A stretch of DNA of 64,000 nucleotides from Chloroflexota bacterium (GCA_016183425.1 JACPEP010000042.1:87794-151793), one strand, 5' to 3'. Shown: positions 26,204 to 35,481, numbered from the stretch's first letter. Notes: generated by a model from the sequence alone, not told the origin. Made by a program: numbers and translations.

Positions 26204-27121
26204 CTACGAAGGCAGAAACTCCAGCCGAAAGCGTGCACTAAGAACCTTTACCCCCGGGTAAAGATAATCACCTCTTCCCCAAAAAAAGATGAAATAGCGC
26301 CCGGGCATGATCGTCCATTGATACTCAGTGGCCGGAGGATCCCAGTGTTTGGCTAGACAGGGGAAAAAAGCCGTAGCCTCGGGATAAACTCTCTCACAAG
26401 GGTCCGGGCCAACATAGTGATATTCATACTCTTGCCTGGGCAGGATATCTTCATAGTGTTTATAGAGTTGAATACGCCAAAGGTTAACGTCTTCCGGGGC
26501 CGAATATTCTACTGCACCTGGTTCTCTTTTCTGGATCCGAACATTTTCCAAGGTTATCTTCAGAACTCGCCCCTCCCATTCGTCTGGAAAGTAAAGACGA
26601 TAAAACAGACCAGTGACAGTGGCCAAAGGACTGCCTTGAAGTATTATCCAGTCTTCCTGACCGACCTCAAAGGTGCCGGCTTTGGGCAAAGGAAAGGGGG
26701 GGGTAGCCGTGGGAGGAACTGGCGTAAAGGTAGGAACAGGCGTGGCAGTAGGGGGTACAGGCGTTGGTTCTGGTGGCGCAGGGGTGGCGGTGGGCAAGGG
26801 CGTCGGTGTGTCCGTGGGCGTAGCAGCGAAGGTTGGCGTCGGTCTCGGGGTTTGGGTAAAGGTAGAGGTGGCAGTGGGAGTTGCGGTTGTGGTAGGAGTG
26901 GGGGTAGAGGTGGAAGTTGCTTTCGGGGTTGGGGTTAGGGTGGAAGCGGAAGTAGGAGACGCCGTGAACCTAGGAATAGGAGCAGGGGTTGTGGTGTGAG
27001 TGGCCGTAGGCAGTGGGGTACTGGTGACTACCACCGGCGTGGGAGTGTGAGCGGTGCTGCCAACACAACCCGCGGCCAGTAGGAACGCGAGAGCCATGAG
27101 CAACCACTTCACCACCCACAC
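26204..27121 (-). CDS. lipoprotein with long Thr/Pro-rich linker
   Basis: 305 residues. The signal peptide ends in a lipobox LLAAGC (Cys near 19), followed by about 130 residues dominated by TPTP/TATP repeats, then a C-terminal beta-rich domain of ~155 residues beginning FEVGQEDWIIL. The repetitive linker would hold the C-terminal domain away from the membrane. The domain was not assigned. It lies between the tail-fibre-like gene and the hydrolase gene. Confidence 0.8.
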   Translation of the reverse strand: MWVVKWLLMALAFLLAAGCVGSTAHTPTPVVVTSTPLPTATHTTTPAPIPRFTASPTSASTLTPTPKATSTSTPTPTTTATPTATSTFTQTPRPTPTFAATPTDTPTPLPTATPAPPEPTPVPPTATPVPTFTPVPPTATPPFPLPKAGTFEVGQEDWIILQGSPLATVTGLFYRLYFPDEWEGRVLKITLENVRIQKREPGAVEYSAPEDVNLWRIQLYKHYEDILPRQEYEYHYVGPDPCERVYPEATAFFPCLAKHWDPPATEYQWTIMPGRYFIFFWGRGDYLYPGVKVLSARFRLEFLPS

Positions 27122-27129
27122 CCCCCGGG

Positions 27130-28572
27130 CTAGGCCCAGGCTACTACCTTCGCCTGGCCGCTAGTTACCCAGTCATTACCAGCATCGTTTAAGCCAATCT
27201 TGTTTCGAACTACCACCTGCAAAGCAGTAGAGGTGATGGCCCGCACGTAAGCCCCGTACTCCGTCGGCTGTTCACCCCACAGGAAGGCCTCGAGAACCAT
27301 GAAATGAGATGATGCCGACGACGCTCGGAAAAAGAGCTGAATGAGATTGGGGACAACGCCTAATGTGTGTGTCAGATTGTAAGTGCCTAACGCTGCTACA
27401 TCAAACCAGCCGCTGTCCCAAACTTTGATGTTGTTGGCGGCGGTAAGGTTCCCAGGTATTGTCAGGTTGCCGCTGGCGTCCATGGACATCACCTCAGTAT
27501 AGGCCGCTTGCTTGTTGAACACTTTGAACCTGGCATTGGCCCCCGAAAATACCACCTCGGCCTGGCCGGGCGCCGTAGCGTGGAACAGGCCATAGGCATT
27601 GAAATAGGCGCCGCCATCAATGCTATCCCCACCCAGAAGGGCCAGAGCCTGAGCGCCATCGGGGCGCTTCAGGTAAGTGCTGCCAACGATCAGATCGCCG
27701 TCGAGCCTCACGTCCCCTGCTACATGGAGCTTGGCCTGGGGATTGGTGATACCAACGCCGACGTAGCCGCCTGATGTAACTCTTAGAACTTCCCCAGAAA
27801 TTCCATAAACTTCCAGTGGATTTGAAGGCTCACCCACACTTGAATCACCTACCCTTAGACCGGTATCGATGGAGAGTTTTCCAGTAGCGCCGCCCGAGCC
27901 GTAAATCCTCATGACCAAATTTGAATCGGAAACGATATCCAGTGAACCTGTCCCGATTCCTATGTCGGCAGTTAATCCGCCAGGGTGAGTTAATCGCAGT
28001 TGAGGATAAGCCTTATTGATTGTCAGGGGTAATCCCGGCGACGTTGTTCCAATGCCGACCTTTCCGCCGATGTAGACATCCCCCGCGAAATACCCCGACC
28101 AGTTCACGACGCCGCCGCTGGGGGCCTCGGCGTAGACGCCGTAATGCTCATCTCCTCCTATGGGGGCAGCGGCATAAAGGCTGTAGTTCTTGGCTCCTAC
28201 TGCCCCACTCCTGGCTCGTCCCCACACGCCGTAGGCCTGCATGCCGTTGATAGCTTCCCCATGAACACCATAAGCGCCGTAGTTGCCCTGGCTCACGCCC
28301 CGGACACCAACAGTATTGAAGTAGTTTCCGCGGCCCTCGCCGTAGACCCCCACCGACCACTGGGTCGCCGAACCTGATGGAGTCTCCGCTACACCATAGA
28401 CACCATAAGCGGTGGCAACACCGGAAGGCTGGCGATAGCCGTAGAGGGCCGCCTGGCCCGAGGGTGGCACCCCGCCCACAGACAGGTGGGCCGTAGACGC
28501 CGGCGGCGAGGTTCCCTGCTTGAACCAGCTTTGGCCGCTGACCACCAGGTCATCATCTATCAGGTACGTCAT
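27130..28572 (-). CDS. tail-fibre/adhesin-like repeat protein
   Basis: 480 residues. The N-terminal third has repeated GVYG/GVWG/GVHG turns (about residues 45-160), the middle carries VGIGTTSPG- and VGVGITNPQAKLHV-type repeats typical of trimeric beta-fibres in phage tail proteins and large surface proteins, and the C-terminal ~90 residues form a separate beta domain. No signal peptide or membrane segment. It could be a phage- or tailocin-derived fibre, or a surface protein. The ATG overlaps the stop of the small upstream gene by 4 bp. Confidence 0.75.
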   Translation of the reverse strand: MTYLIDDDLVVSGQSWFKQGTSPPASTAHLSVGGVPPSGQAALYGYRQPSGVATAYGVYGVAETPSGSATQWSVGVYGEGRGNYFNTVGVRGVSQGNYGAYGVHGEAINGMQAYGVWGRARSGAVGAKNYSLYAAAPIGGDEHYGVYAEAPSGGVVNWSGYFAGDVYIGGKVGIGTTSPGLPLTINKAYPQLRLTHPGGLTADIGIGTGSLDIVSDSNLVMRIYGSGGATGKLSIDTGLRVGDSSVGEPSNPLEVYGISGEVLRVTSGGYVGVGITNPQAKLHVAGDVRLDGDLIVGSTYLKRPDGAQALALLGGDSIDGGAYFNAYGLFHATAPGQAEVVFSGANARFKVFNKQAAYTEVMSMDASGNLTIPGNLTAANNIKVWDSGWFDVAALGTYNLTHTLGVVPNLIQLFFRASSASSHFMVLEAFLWGEQPTEYGAYVRAITSTALQVVVRNKIGLNDAGNDWVTSGQAKVVAWA

Positions 28573-28805
28573 GTTGCGCCTCCCTCTCGGTTCTCCTGGG
28601 GGCCGAAGACCAGGTAGAAGTGTTCTCCGTCCTCGAAGGCCTGCACATCGGCGACGTTGGGGACGTATATCTTTAGGGCCGCCACCAGATCCGCCTTGTT
28701 TATCACCACCCCGGAGAGGTTGAGGGGTGGGATAGGGACTACCTGGCGCTCCGCCTCTCTTGTCGCCACTCTTCTCTCCGTGCTCTTCAGCCTGGGTCTA
28801 GCCAA
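28569..28805 (-). CDS. small hypothetical protein, first gene of the island operon
   Basis: About 78 residues if it starts at TTG 28805 after GAGGGGAAA; GTG 28769 is an alternative. The frame also runs to ATG 28838, but that ATG lies inside the promoter's TATAAT and would not be transcribed. The C-terminal half (NLSGVVINKADLVAALKIY onward) looks like a folded alpha/beta domain. No family recognised. Its stop overlaps the fibre gene start, so the two are translationally coupled. Confidence 0.55.
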   Translation of the reverse strand: MARPRLKSTERRVATREAERQVVPIPPLNLSGVVINKADLVAALKIYVPNVADVQAFEDGEHFYLVFGPQENREGGAT

Positions 28806-28836
28806 TTTCCCCTCGGTTCCTCTGTTGTGATGGCCC

Positions 28837-28867
28837 ATTATACCCCCCCCCCCCCAGCATTTGTCAA
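28837..28867 (-). promoter_or_regulatory. consensus promoter with a G13 tract in its spacer
   Basis: On the minus strand a perfect TTGACA (28862-28867) and perfect TATAAT (28837-28842) are 19 bp apart; 13 consecutive G (28843-28855) make up most of the spacer and directly abut the -10. Loss of two G would give the optimal 17 bp. This architecture is known from phase-variable promoters such as Neisseria porA. It precedes the fibre/lipoprotein/hydrolase operon. Confidence 0.8.
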
Positions 28868-29057
28868 GGGGTTTTGTCGAAGACTCGACTCTGGCGAGGG
28901 GAAAATGTCAGAAAAATACCAATGACTTATTCCCTTGAATTTATCACACCTCTGCCCCATCCTTCTGGACAAGGAAGGGGGGTGGTGGTATATTGGGGCC
29001 CACAGATTAGTGACCTGGTCAATTTGAGAACGCTGGTGGCCCACACTGATGGAAGCC

Positions 29058-29669
29058 ATGACGGACCTTATTCAGGAGGTCAACGACCTCTTTTTGCCCT
29101 TCTACCCCTATGTCGCCCGCCAGATCGCCCACGCCTACGGGATGCAAGAGGGCCAGGCCCTGGAGGTAGGACCCTACGCCCCGGGCATATCCATCCAGCT
29201 TGCCTCTCTCTGCCCTGAGTTGGAGATAACGGTGGGGGACGACTTCCCGGGCATCCTGAGCTACTTCAGAGAGCAGATTGAAGCGGCCTCCCTTGCCCAC
29301 CGCATCCAGGTGAGGGAGGTGGACAAGAGGAACCTCCCCTTCGGCGACGATACCCTTGATCTGGTTTACTTTCGAGGCGCCCTCTTCTTCTGGGAGGAGC
29401 AGGAGAGGATTCTCAAAGAGGCCTATCGGGTGCTGAAGAGGGGTGGGGTAGCGGTGATGGGGGGCGGCTTCGGCGCCGAGGCTCCCGACGCTCTTATCAA
29501 CTCCCACCTCCCCCGCTCCCGGGAACTAAACCGACGCCTCCAAAAAAAGGTGCTCTCCTTGGAGGAGTTGGAGGCTATTCTCTCTCGCGCTTCCCTTGCC
29601 CCCCACGCCTTCATCGACCACCGGCACGGCCTGTGGGTTGTGCTAAGAAAGCCGCCTACTCCGCGATGA
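29058..29669 (+). CDS. class I SAM-dependent methyltransferase
   Basis: 203 residues from ATG 29058 (ATG 29049 possible; the fragment at 25004 is conserved from the later ATG). Motif I is LEVGPYAPGISIQLA (about residue 36), followed by acidic EITVGDDFPG and LVYFRGALFFW, the Methyltransf_11 pattern. The glycine motif is unusual (GPYAPG in place of GxGxG). Substrate unknown. Its 3' end overlaps the convergent MFS gene by 14 bp. Confidence 0.8.
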   Translation: MTDLIQEVNDLFLPFYPYVARQIAHAYGMQEGQALEVGPYAPGISIQLASLCPELEITVGDDFPGILSYFREQIEAASLAHRIQVREVDKRNLPFGDDTLDLVYFRGALFFWEEQERILKEAYRVLKRGGVAVMGGGFGAEAPDALINSHLPRSRELNRRLQKKVLSLEELEAILSRASLAPHAFIDHRHGLWVVLRKPPTPR

Positions 29670-30867
29670 CACTTCCCACCCTCATCCGGTAGCTGGCTCG
29701 ACGCCACAGGTAGATGGCGAGGCCAAAAACCAGCAACCCCACCACAGCTAGGGAGTAGAAGATCCAGTTGGTGCCCAGCCTCTCTGCCACCAGACCCGAG
29801 AACCCAGCGGCGAAAGACCCCAGCCCGAAGGAGCAAAAGAAGGAGATGCCGAAGCTACGCCCCTGGAAGTGGGCCGAGCTGTACTCCGCCACCAGAGCAT
29901 TGTAAATGGGCTGAGCCATAAAGTAGGTGAAGGTGAAGGCAGCGGTGCTAACCAGCAGCAAGCCGTCTCGGGTGCCGCCCACCAGGAAAAGGGTGGGCGC
30001 CAAAGCCCCCGCCAAAGGGAGGATAACCCCCTCCATAGACATGCGCTGGGCCAAGGCACCGCCCAAGTATTGCCCTACCACGCCGCACATCAGGGCCAGA
30101 GAGGCTAAGGAACCCGCCAGGGCCACCGGGTCAATGTTGAGGATACTGAAGCTAATCCGCTCCGCCATGTAGGCGGGAAGAAAGGTCATCGTCCCTCGAA
30201 AGATGAAGCCATTGAGGGTGAAGGCGGCATAGACCGCCAGTAAAGGTATCAAAGCGGGACCTAGACCAACCTTTCCCTTTGCAGTTGGCACTGATTCAGG
30301 GGATGGAGAAGGGGCTGCCGTGGGTAGGGGGGCAAACCGCAGCGCTCCCGCCAGGAGAAGCGCCACCACTGCTAGAAAGACATAGGCCCCTCGCCAGCCT
30401 ACCAACCAGGCGATGCTCCCCGCTAGGAGAGGGGCCATAGCCATCCCTAGGTTTCCCATCATGCCGTGGTAGCCCAGGGCCAGAACCCGCTGTCTCACCC
30501 CCCGGGAGATAAGGGACATCCCCGCTGGATGATACAAGCCTATAGCCAGCCCCAGGCCAGTCAGAGCCACGGCCAGGAGATATACCGTAGGGGAAAAGAC
30601 GACGACGAAAGCGGCAACGGCAGACGCCAAAAGACACACTGTCACCAATCGCTGCGAGCCCACTCGATCCGACAAAACCCCGGCGGGAAGGGCCGCCAGC
30701 CCATAGGCCAGGGCAGCCACGTTGGCCACCAGCCCCAGCAGGAAGAGGCCACTGCCGAACTCCTGAGATATGCGTATCAGAACCGCGGCATAGGTCAGCT
30801 CCAGGGCGTGAACCAGGAAGTGGGCCGCCGAGGCATACCCCGTTACCAGTCGCTCCTGGCTATTCAC
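29656..30867 (-). CDS. MFS transporter
   Basis: 403 residues with twelve predicted membrane segments and the cytoplasmic loop motif GVLSDRVGSQR between helices 2 and 3, typical of the major facilitator superfamily. Proton-coupled uptake or efflux of a small molecule is expected; the substrate is not readable from sequence. Confidence 0.88.
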   Translation of the reverse strand: MNSQERLVTGYASAAHFLVHALELTYAAVLIRISQEFGSGLFLLGLVANVAALAYGLAALPAGVLSDRVGSQRLVTVCLLASAVAAFVVVFSPTVYLLAVALTGLGLAIGLYHPAGMSLISRGVRQRVLALGYHGMMGNLGMAMAPLLAGSIAWLVGWRGAYVFLAVVALLLAGALRFAPLPTAAPSPSPESVPTAKGKVGLGPALIPLLAVYAAFTLNGFIFRGTMTFLPAYMAERISFSILNIDPVALAGSLASLALMCGVVGQYLGGALAQRMSMEGVILPLAGALAPTLFLVGGTRDGLLLVSTAAFTFTYFMAQPIYNALVAEYSSAHFQGRSFGISFFCSFGLGSFAAGFSGLVAERLGTNWIFYSLAVVGLLVFGLAIYLWRRASYRMRVGSVIAE

Positions 30868-30921
30868 GGCCCACCTTTAGGGGAGCATATTCCAAATTAT
30901 GTTGCTTTCATCAGGGTGTGC

Positions 30922-31239
30922 CTATCCCCTCGCCTCCACCACCTCGTCCAACCAACGCAGGGCGGCGATCATGCCGGGAAAGCCGATGGTGGTCATGCTC
31001 AGGAGAACGGCGTGGCGTACCTCCTCAGGCGAAACGCCCATTTCCATAGCCCGACGGGCGTGGGATTTAACGGCCCCCTCAGATTGACACCCGATGGCGA
31101 TGCCCAGCTTCACCAATCGGCGCGCCCGCTCGTCCAGGGGCCCGGCGCTATGACACGCCAAGGCCAGGCTGTGGTAGACCTCGTTCAGATGGGGAAACTC
31201 CTTCTGAAACTTGGTGTAGGGCTTCGGCAGGTAATTCAT
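30922..31239 (-). CDS. carboxymuconolactone decarboxylase (AhpD-like) family protein
   Basis: 105 residues; ATG 31239 follows GGAGGTG, so the longer frame is rejected. The helical core CQSEGAVKSHARRAMEMGVSPEEV matches the family, but only one of the two redox Cys of AhpD (CxxC) is present, so peroxidase-reductase activity is unlikely. Could be a lactone decarboxylase-like or an uncharacterised member. Confidence 0.8.
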   Translation of the reverse strand: MNYLPKPYTKFQKEFPHLNEVYHSLALACHSAGPLDERARRLVKLGIAIGCQSEGAVKSHARRAMEMGVSPEEVRHAVLLSMTTIGFPGMIAALRWLDEVVEARG

Positions 31240-31307
31240 GATACACCTCCTACTTGCCAGACTAGCAGCCATTAGAGGAGCCGTTTAGCAGTGTCGTCAA
31301 GTAAACT

Positions 31308-31363
31308 ACCCCCGATCCCCCTGCCAAAGGGGCTTCGCCCCTCTAGACTCCCCGTTGTTAAAC
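31308..31363 (-). repeat. dispersed intergenic repeat, inverted copy of 15080-15137
   Basis: Read on the minus strand it shows GTTTAA-AACGGGG, then the GGGGCGAAGCCCC hairpin and CTTTG, as at 15080-15137. It occupies much of the space between ComM and the carboxymuconolactone decarboxylase family gene. Confidence 0.55.
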
Positions 31364-31463
31364 ACCCTCCTACTGCAATCTACATCCCAAGTATACCAAC
31401 GGCGTCAAGGGAAAAACCACCTCGTTCAGCTTGCGATAAACCGAGGTGCGCTCAGTAACCAGC

Positions 31464-32987
31464 TTACATCAGGCTCCGGGGCCGGTACTGAAGGGCCTCC
31501 GCCACATGAGGGGTGCCGATGGCTTCTGCTCCCGCCAGGTCGGCAATGGTGCGGCTCAGCTTGAGGATGCGATGAAAGGCTCGGGCCGAGAGGAGCATTC
31601 GCTTCATGGCTGCCCGAAGTAGGCTCTGGGCAGCCTCCTCCAAGGGGCAGTAGTCCCTCACCTCAACGGGAGTCATCTCAGCGTTACAGGTGATGCCCGT
31701 GTTACCAAAGCGGTGTCTTTGCCTCTCCCGGGCCGCCTCCACCCGTTCCTGCACCGACTGGGAGCTTTCCCCTCTGGTGTCGTCGGCCAGCTTGTCGTAA
31801 TCTACTCGGGGCACCTCCACGAAGATATCTATTCTATCTATAAGGGGGCCGCTGATACGCTTTTGGTAACGGGTAACCGCCGAAGGGGGGCAGGTGCACT
31901 GCTTTTGGGGGTCGCCGTAGAAGCCGCAGGGGCAGGGATTCATCGCCGCCACCAGGGTGAAGTTGGCCGGGAAAGTGACGGTGCCTTGGGCTCGGCTGAT
32001 GGTCACCACCCGGTCCTCTAGGGGCTGGCGAAGCACCTCTAGCCCCGCCTGGCCAAACTCAGGCAGCTCATCCAGAAAGAGGACACCCCGATGGCTGAGG
32101 GTAATCTCCCCCGGCCGAGGCCAGCGGCCACCTCCCACCAGCCCCGCCTGGGAGATGGTGTAGTGGGGTGCCCGAAAAGGGCGCTGATTGATGAGAGGAG
32201 TGTCTGAAGGAAGGAGGCCGCCGACGCTGTAAATCTTGGTCACCTCTAGGGCCTCCTGGGGAGACATGGCAGGCAGTATGGAAGGCAGGGATCGAGCCAG
32301 AAGGGTCTTGCCGCTCCCGGGTGGGCCGATCATGACGAGGTTGTGACTTCCGGCCGCCGCAACCTCCAGAGCCCGCTTAGCGTGTTCTTGCCCCTTTATG
32401 TGGCACAGATCGATACCCCTTCCCAAAGATAGAACTGATTTCTTGTCTTCCGGCAGGGGCTGATAGCTGGCTATCCTGGCCTCTCCCTGGAAGTGCATGG
32501 CTAACTCTTTTAGAGAGCTAACCGGAAAGATGTCCACCCCTCCTACCAGGGCCGCCTCCGGGGCGTCGGCGTTAGGCAGGTAAACGATGGTCATCCCCTT
32601 GGTCTTAGCCACGGCTACCATAGGCAAGATACCCTGGGTATGGCGCAAGCTGCCATCCAGAGAGAGCTCCCCCAAAAGGAGGGAGGGCGACTCGTCGGGG
32701 GGAACCTGCTGGGAGCTGACCAGGATGGCCAGAGCGATGGGCAGGTCATAGGCCGGGCCGACCTTCTTCAAGTCGGCAGGAGCCAGGTTAACGGTAATAC
32801 GCCTCATGGGAAAGGTAAAGCCGGAATTGCGGATGGCGGCCCGAATACGCTCTCGAGCCTCCTGGACGGCGGCATCGGGCAGCCCTACGATGGTGAAGGA
32901 AGGGAGCCCAGGGGCGATATCCGCCTCCACCTCCACCAACTCCCCGTCCAGCCCCACGATGGCACATGTGGTTACCTTAGCCAGCAT
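31464..32987 (-). CDS. comM: ComM/YifB-type Mg-chelatase-like ATPase
   Basis: 507 residues with the three-part YifB/ComM layout: an N-terminal Lon-protease-like fold (ChlI, starting MLAKVTTCAIVGLDG), a central AAA+ Mg-chelatase domain with Walker A GPPGSGKT (about residue 218), and a C-terminal domain. In naturally transformable bacteria ComM is a hexameric helicase promoting branch migration during recombination. A CxC-C cluster near 344 (CPCGFYG, CTC) is normal for the family. Confidence 0.92.
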   Translation of the reverse strand: MLAKVTTCAIVGLDGELVEVEADIAPGLPSFTIVGLPDAAVQEARERIRAAIRNSGFTFPMRRITVNLAPADLKKVGPAYDLPIALAILVSSQQVPPDESPSLLLGELSLDGSLRHTQGILPMVAVAKTKGMTIVYLPNADAPEAALVGGVDIFPVSSLKELAMHFQGEARIASYQPLPEDKKSVLSLGRGIDLCHIKGQEHAKRALEVAAAGSHNLVMIGPPGSGKTLLARSLPSILPAMSPQEALEVTKIYSVGGLLPSDTPLINQRPFRAPHYTISQAGLVGGGRWPRPGEITLSHRGVLFLDELPEFGQAGLEVLRQPLEDRVVTISRAQGTVTFPANFTLVAAMNPCPCGFYGDPQKQCTCPPSAVTRYQKRISGPLIDRIDIFVEVPRVDYDKLADDTRGESSQSVQERVEAARERQRHRFGNTGITCNAEMTPVEVRDYCPLEEAAQSLLRAAMKRMLLSARAFHRILKLSRTIADLAGAEAIGTPHVAEALQYRPRSLM

Positions 32988-33034
32988 CGGCCAACGCCAC
33001 CTCCTGACAAGAAGTGTTTTGCGGTAATCTGCCC

Positions 33035-33062
33035 ATTATGGCAAAATGCCTCTGCATGTCAA
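33035..33062 (-). promoter_or_regulatory. promoter of comM
   Basis: Minus strand TTGACA and CATAAT, 16-bp spacer, about 48 bp before the comM start. Confidence 0.65.
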
Positions 33063-33082
33063 TATAACGGAAAGCGCGCTTT

Positions 33083-33111
33083 TTGACAAATCAAACTACG
33101 GGTGCTAGAAT
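33083..33111 (+). promoter_or_regulatory. promoter of the PIN/TRAM-isp-cys operon
   Basis: TTGACA and TAGAAT separated by 17 bp, divergent from the comM promoter. The leader to the ATG at 33227 is about 110 nt. Confidence 0.75.
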
Positions 33112-33226
33112 AAAGTAACAAAGGACGAGTTTCCACGGCTTGCAGAAGAGCTCATAAATATGGTGGTCGAGAGTTCTATCATGTACAAAAGTACATCTTT
33201 CCTTATGTTAAGGGGGATGATTTGGA

Positions 33227-34273
33227 ATGGGAAAGGGAGATATAATAGTCCGTATTCTCAGTGGGGGATTTCTTGCTCTGGCAGCATGGCAAGTGGCTTT
33301 ATGGGTAGCGGGGGGCGTTTCGTGGCCCTGGATTCTGGCTGCCACCGCGTTGGGGGGCCTCTTAGGCCTGGTTTTGGGACCCTATGTTACGATAAAGCCT
33401 TTTCGCCGAATTAAACAAAGGGTATATCATATCCCGGGGCACACCTTCTTTCTTGCCCTCCTGGGGTTGATAATGGGCCTGGCAGTATCGGCCTTTCTGG
33501 CACTGCCGTTATCCCTGGTGCCCGGGCCTTTCGGGCGTATCATTCCCTCTATCACCAGCGTAATATTGGCCTATCTGGGCGCCTCCATAATGGTGATGAG
33601 GGAGAAGGACCTGGAGCACATGCTGGCTCATTACCTCGGGCGGCCGGACGATGGCGTTCATGGTGGGGATATTGACAACCACAAGCTTCTCGTGGACACT
33701 AGCGCTATCATTGATGGGCGCATCGCCGATATCAGCCAGACGGGCTTTATCCAGGGAACCATGATTATCCCTCGCTTTGTCTTGGACGAGCTTCGCCACA
33801 TCGCCGACTCAGCGGACTCGGTACGCCGTAATCGGGGCCGTCGCGGCCTGGATATGCTCAAGAAACTCCAGAAGGAGTCCGACGTCCCCATTCAGTTTGC
33901 CGAACTGGATGTAGACAATGGCTATGAGGTGGATACCAAGCTGGTAAAACTGGCCAAGAGCCTGCGCTGCCCCATCATTACCAACGATTTCAATCTAAAT
34001 CAGGTGGCCGAGCTTCAAGGGGTGCGCGTCCTCAATGTAAACGAGCTGGCCAACGCGGTGCGGACGGTGGTCCTGCCCGGCGAAGAGATGAGCGTCAAGA
34101 TTATCCAAGAGGGGAAAGAGCTGGGCCAGGGGGTCGGCTTCTTGGACGACGGCACCATGGTAGTGGTGGAGGGGGGCAAGCGGTATCTCAATAGCTCCCT
34201 GGATGTGATGGTGACCCGGGTGCTCCAGACGGTGGCGGGCCGGATGATTTTTGCTCAGCCCAAGTCTTACTAA
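33227..34273 (+). CDS. PIN/TRAM domain membrane protein (YacL-like)
   Basis: 348 residues: four hydrophobic segments in the first ~130, then a PIN nuclease domain starting KLLVDTSAIIDGRIADI with acidic active-site residues (DTS, DELRH, NDFNLNQVA), and a C-terminal TRAM RNA-binding domain from about residue 285. Same architecture as Bacillus YacL, usually encoded next to ispD as here. Likely a membrane-bound ribonuclease. Confidence 0.92.
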   Translation: MGKGDIIVRILSGGFLALAAWQVALWVAGGVSWPWILAATALGGLLGLVLGPYVTIKPFRRIKQRVYHIPGHTFFLALLGLIMGLAVSAFLALPLSLVPGPFGRIIPSITSVILAYLGASIMVMREKDLEHMLAHYLGRPDDGVHGGDIDNHKLLVDTSAIIDGRIADISQTGFIQGTMIIPRFVLDELRHIADSADSVRRNRGRRGLDMLKKLQKESDVPIQFAELDVDNGYEVDTKLVKLAKSLRCPIITNDFNLNQVAELQGVRVLNVNELANAVRTVVLPGEEMSVKIIQEGKELGQGVGFLDDGTMVVVEGGKRYLNSSLDVMVTRVLQTVAGRMIFAQPKSY

Positions 34274-34276
34274 ACC

Positions 34277-35002
34277 TTGGACGCTCCCCAGAGCTGGTTT
34301 TATGTTGGGAATCCGCCGCATCCGAAAGCCGGAGCGATAATTGTAGCCGCTGGCCAGGGCCGCCGCATGGGTGGCACAAGTAAAGCCTTTATTCTCCTGG
34401 GTGGCAAAGCCCTCTTGGCCACCACAGTGGGCCCTTTCGAGGAATGTTCGCTCGTTGACCAGATAGTCCTCGTGGTTTCCCAAGAGGACGTAGAGCGATG
34501 CTGGCAACTGGTGAGGGACGAGGGCTGGACCAAGGTTGCCGCAGTAAAAGAGGGAGGGCCTCGGCGACAGGATTCAGTGGCCCAGGGGCTACGGGCACTT
34601 TCACCATGTCAATGGGTGGTAGTACACGACGGCGCTCGCCCCCTGGTCAGTGTACAGCTCATCCAAGCGGGCCTGGAGGCGGCCCGAGAGACGGGGGCAG
34701 CGGTGGCGGGCGTTCCCGTGGTGGATACCATAAAGGTGGTGGGAGAGGGGGATCTGGTGGGGGACACTCCTCCTCGGGAATCCCTTAGGGCGGTGCAAAC
34801 GCCCCAGGTCTTCCGCTACGACCTTTTGCGCCAGGCCCATTACCAGGTGACCCAAGACGTCAGCGACGACGCTGCTATGGTGGAGGCCCTGGGCCATAGG
34901 GTAAGGGTCTACCCCGGCTCCCCCACCAACATAAAGATAACTACACCAGGGGACTTGACCGTGGCCGAGCTGTTCCTTAAGATAAGAGCCTCGGTGGGGT
35001 AG
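34277..35002 (+). CDS. ispD: 2-C-methyl-D-erythritol 4-phosphate cytidylyltransferase
   Basis: 241 residues. Nucleotide-binding AAGQGRRMGG near residue 17, then the DGARPLV block near 116 and a NIKITTPGDL end typical of IspD. It makes CDP-ME in the MEP isoprenoid pathway. TTG start, 3 bp after the stop of the PIN/TRAM gene; the first ~12 residues precede the usual family start. Confidence 0.93.
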   Translation: MDAPQSWFYVGNPPHPKAGAIIVAAGQGRRMGGTSKAFILLGGKALLATTVGPFEECSLVDQIVLVVSQEDVERCWQLVRDEGWTKVAAVKEGGPRRQDSVAQGLRALSPCQWVVVHDGARPLVSVQLIQAGLEAARETGAAVAGVPVVDTIKVVGEGDLVGDTPPRESLRAVQTPQVFRYDLLRQAHYQVTQDVSDDAAMVEALGHRVRVYPGSPTNIKITTPGDLTVAELFLKIRASVG

Positions 35003-35010
35003 GGATTGCC

Positions 35011-35481
35011 GTGCCGGTGGGAGTGGGCTACGATGTTCACCGCTTAGTGAAGGGACGCCCCTTGGTTCTGGGTGGAGTGGAGATACCCTTCCCCCGGGGT
35101 CTCCAGGGGCACAGCGATGCTGATGTCCTCATCCACGCCATTATGGACGCCTTGTTGGGGGCGGCGGCCCTGGGGGATATCGGACAGCTCTTTCCTGATA
35201 GCGACCCTCACTACCAGGGGGCTTCCAGCCTGGGGCTTTTGCAGCAGGTGGGGCAGATGATAGATAGCCACGGCTGGCGCGTCGACAACATCGACGCCAC
35301 GGTGGTGGCCGAGGAACCGAGACTGGCTTCATACATTCCTCAGATGAAGGCGAAGATAGCCCAGACCTTGGGGATGTCCCGGGTGGGGATAAAAGCCACC
35401 ACCAGCGAGGGCCTAGGGTTCGTCGGCAGGGGCGAGGGCATCGCTGCCCTGGCGGTGGCTTCCCTGGAGAGAAGCAAATAG
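35011..35481 (+). CDS. ispF: 2-C-methyl-D-erythritol 2,4-cyclodiphosphate synthase
   Basis: 156 residues, GTG start 8 bp after ispD. Zinc ligands are in GYDVHRL (D8, H10) and a His in LIHAIMDAL near 42; GHSDADV and KATTSEGLGFVGRGEG are family signatures. Forms the cyclodiphosphate that follows IspE in the MEP pathway. Confidence 0.95.
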   Translation: MPVGVGYDVHRLVKGRPLVLGGVEIPFPRGLQGHSDADVLIHAIMDALLGAAALGDIGQLFPDSDPHYQGASSLGLLQQVGQMIDSHGWRVDNIDATVVAEEPRLASYIPQMKAKIAQTLGMSRVGIKATTSEGLGFVGRGEGIAALAVASLERSK

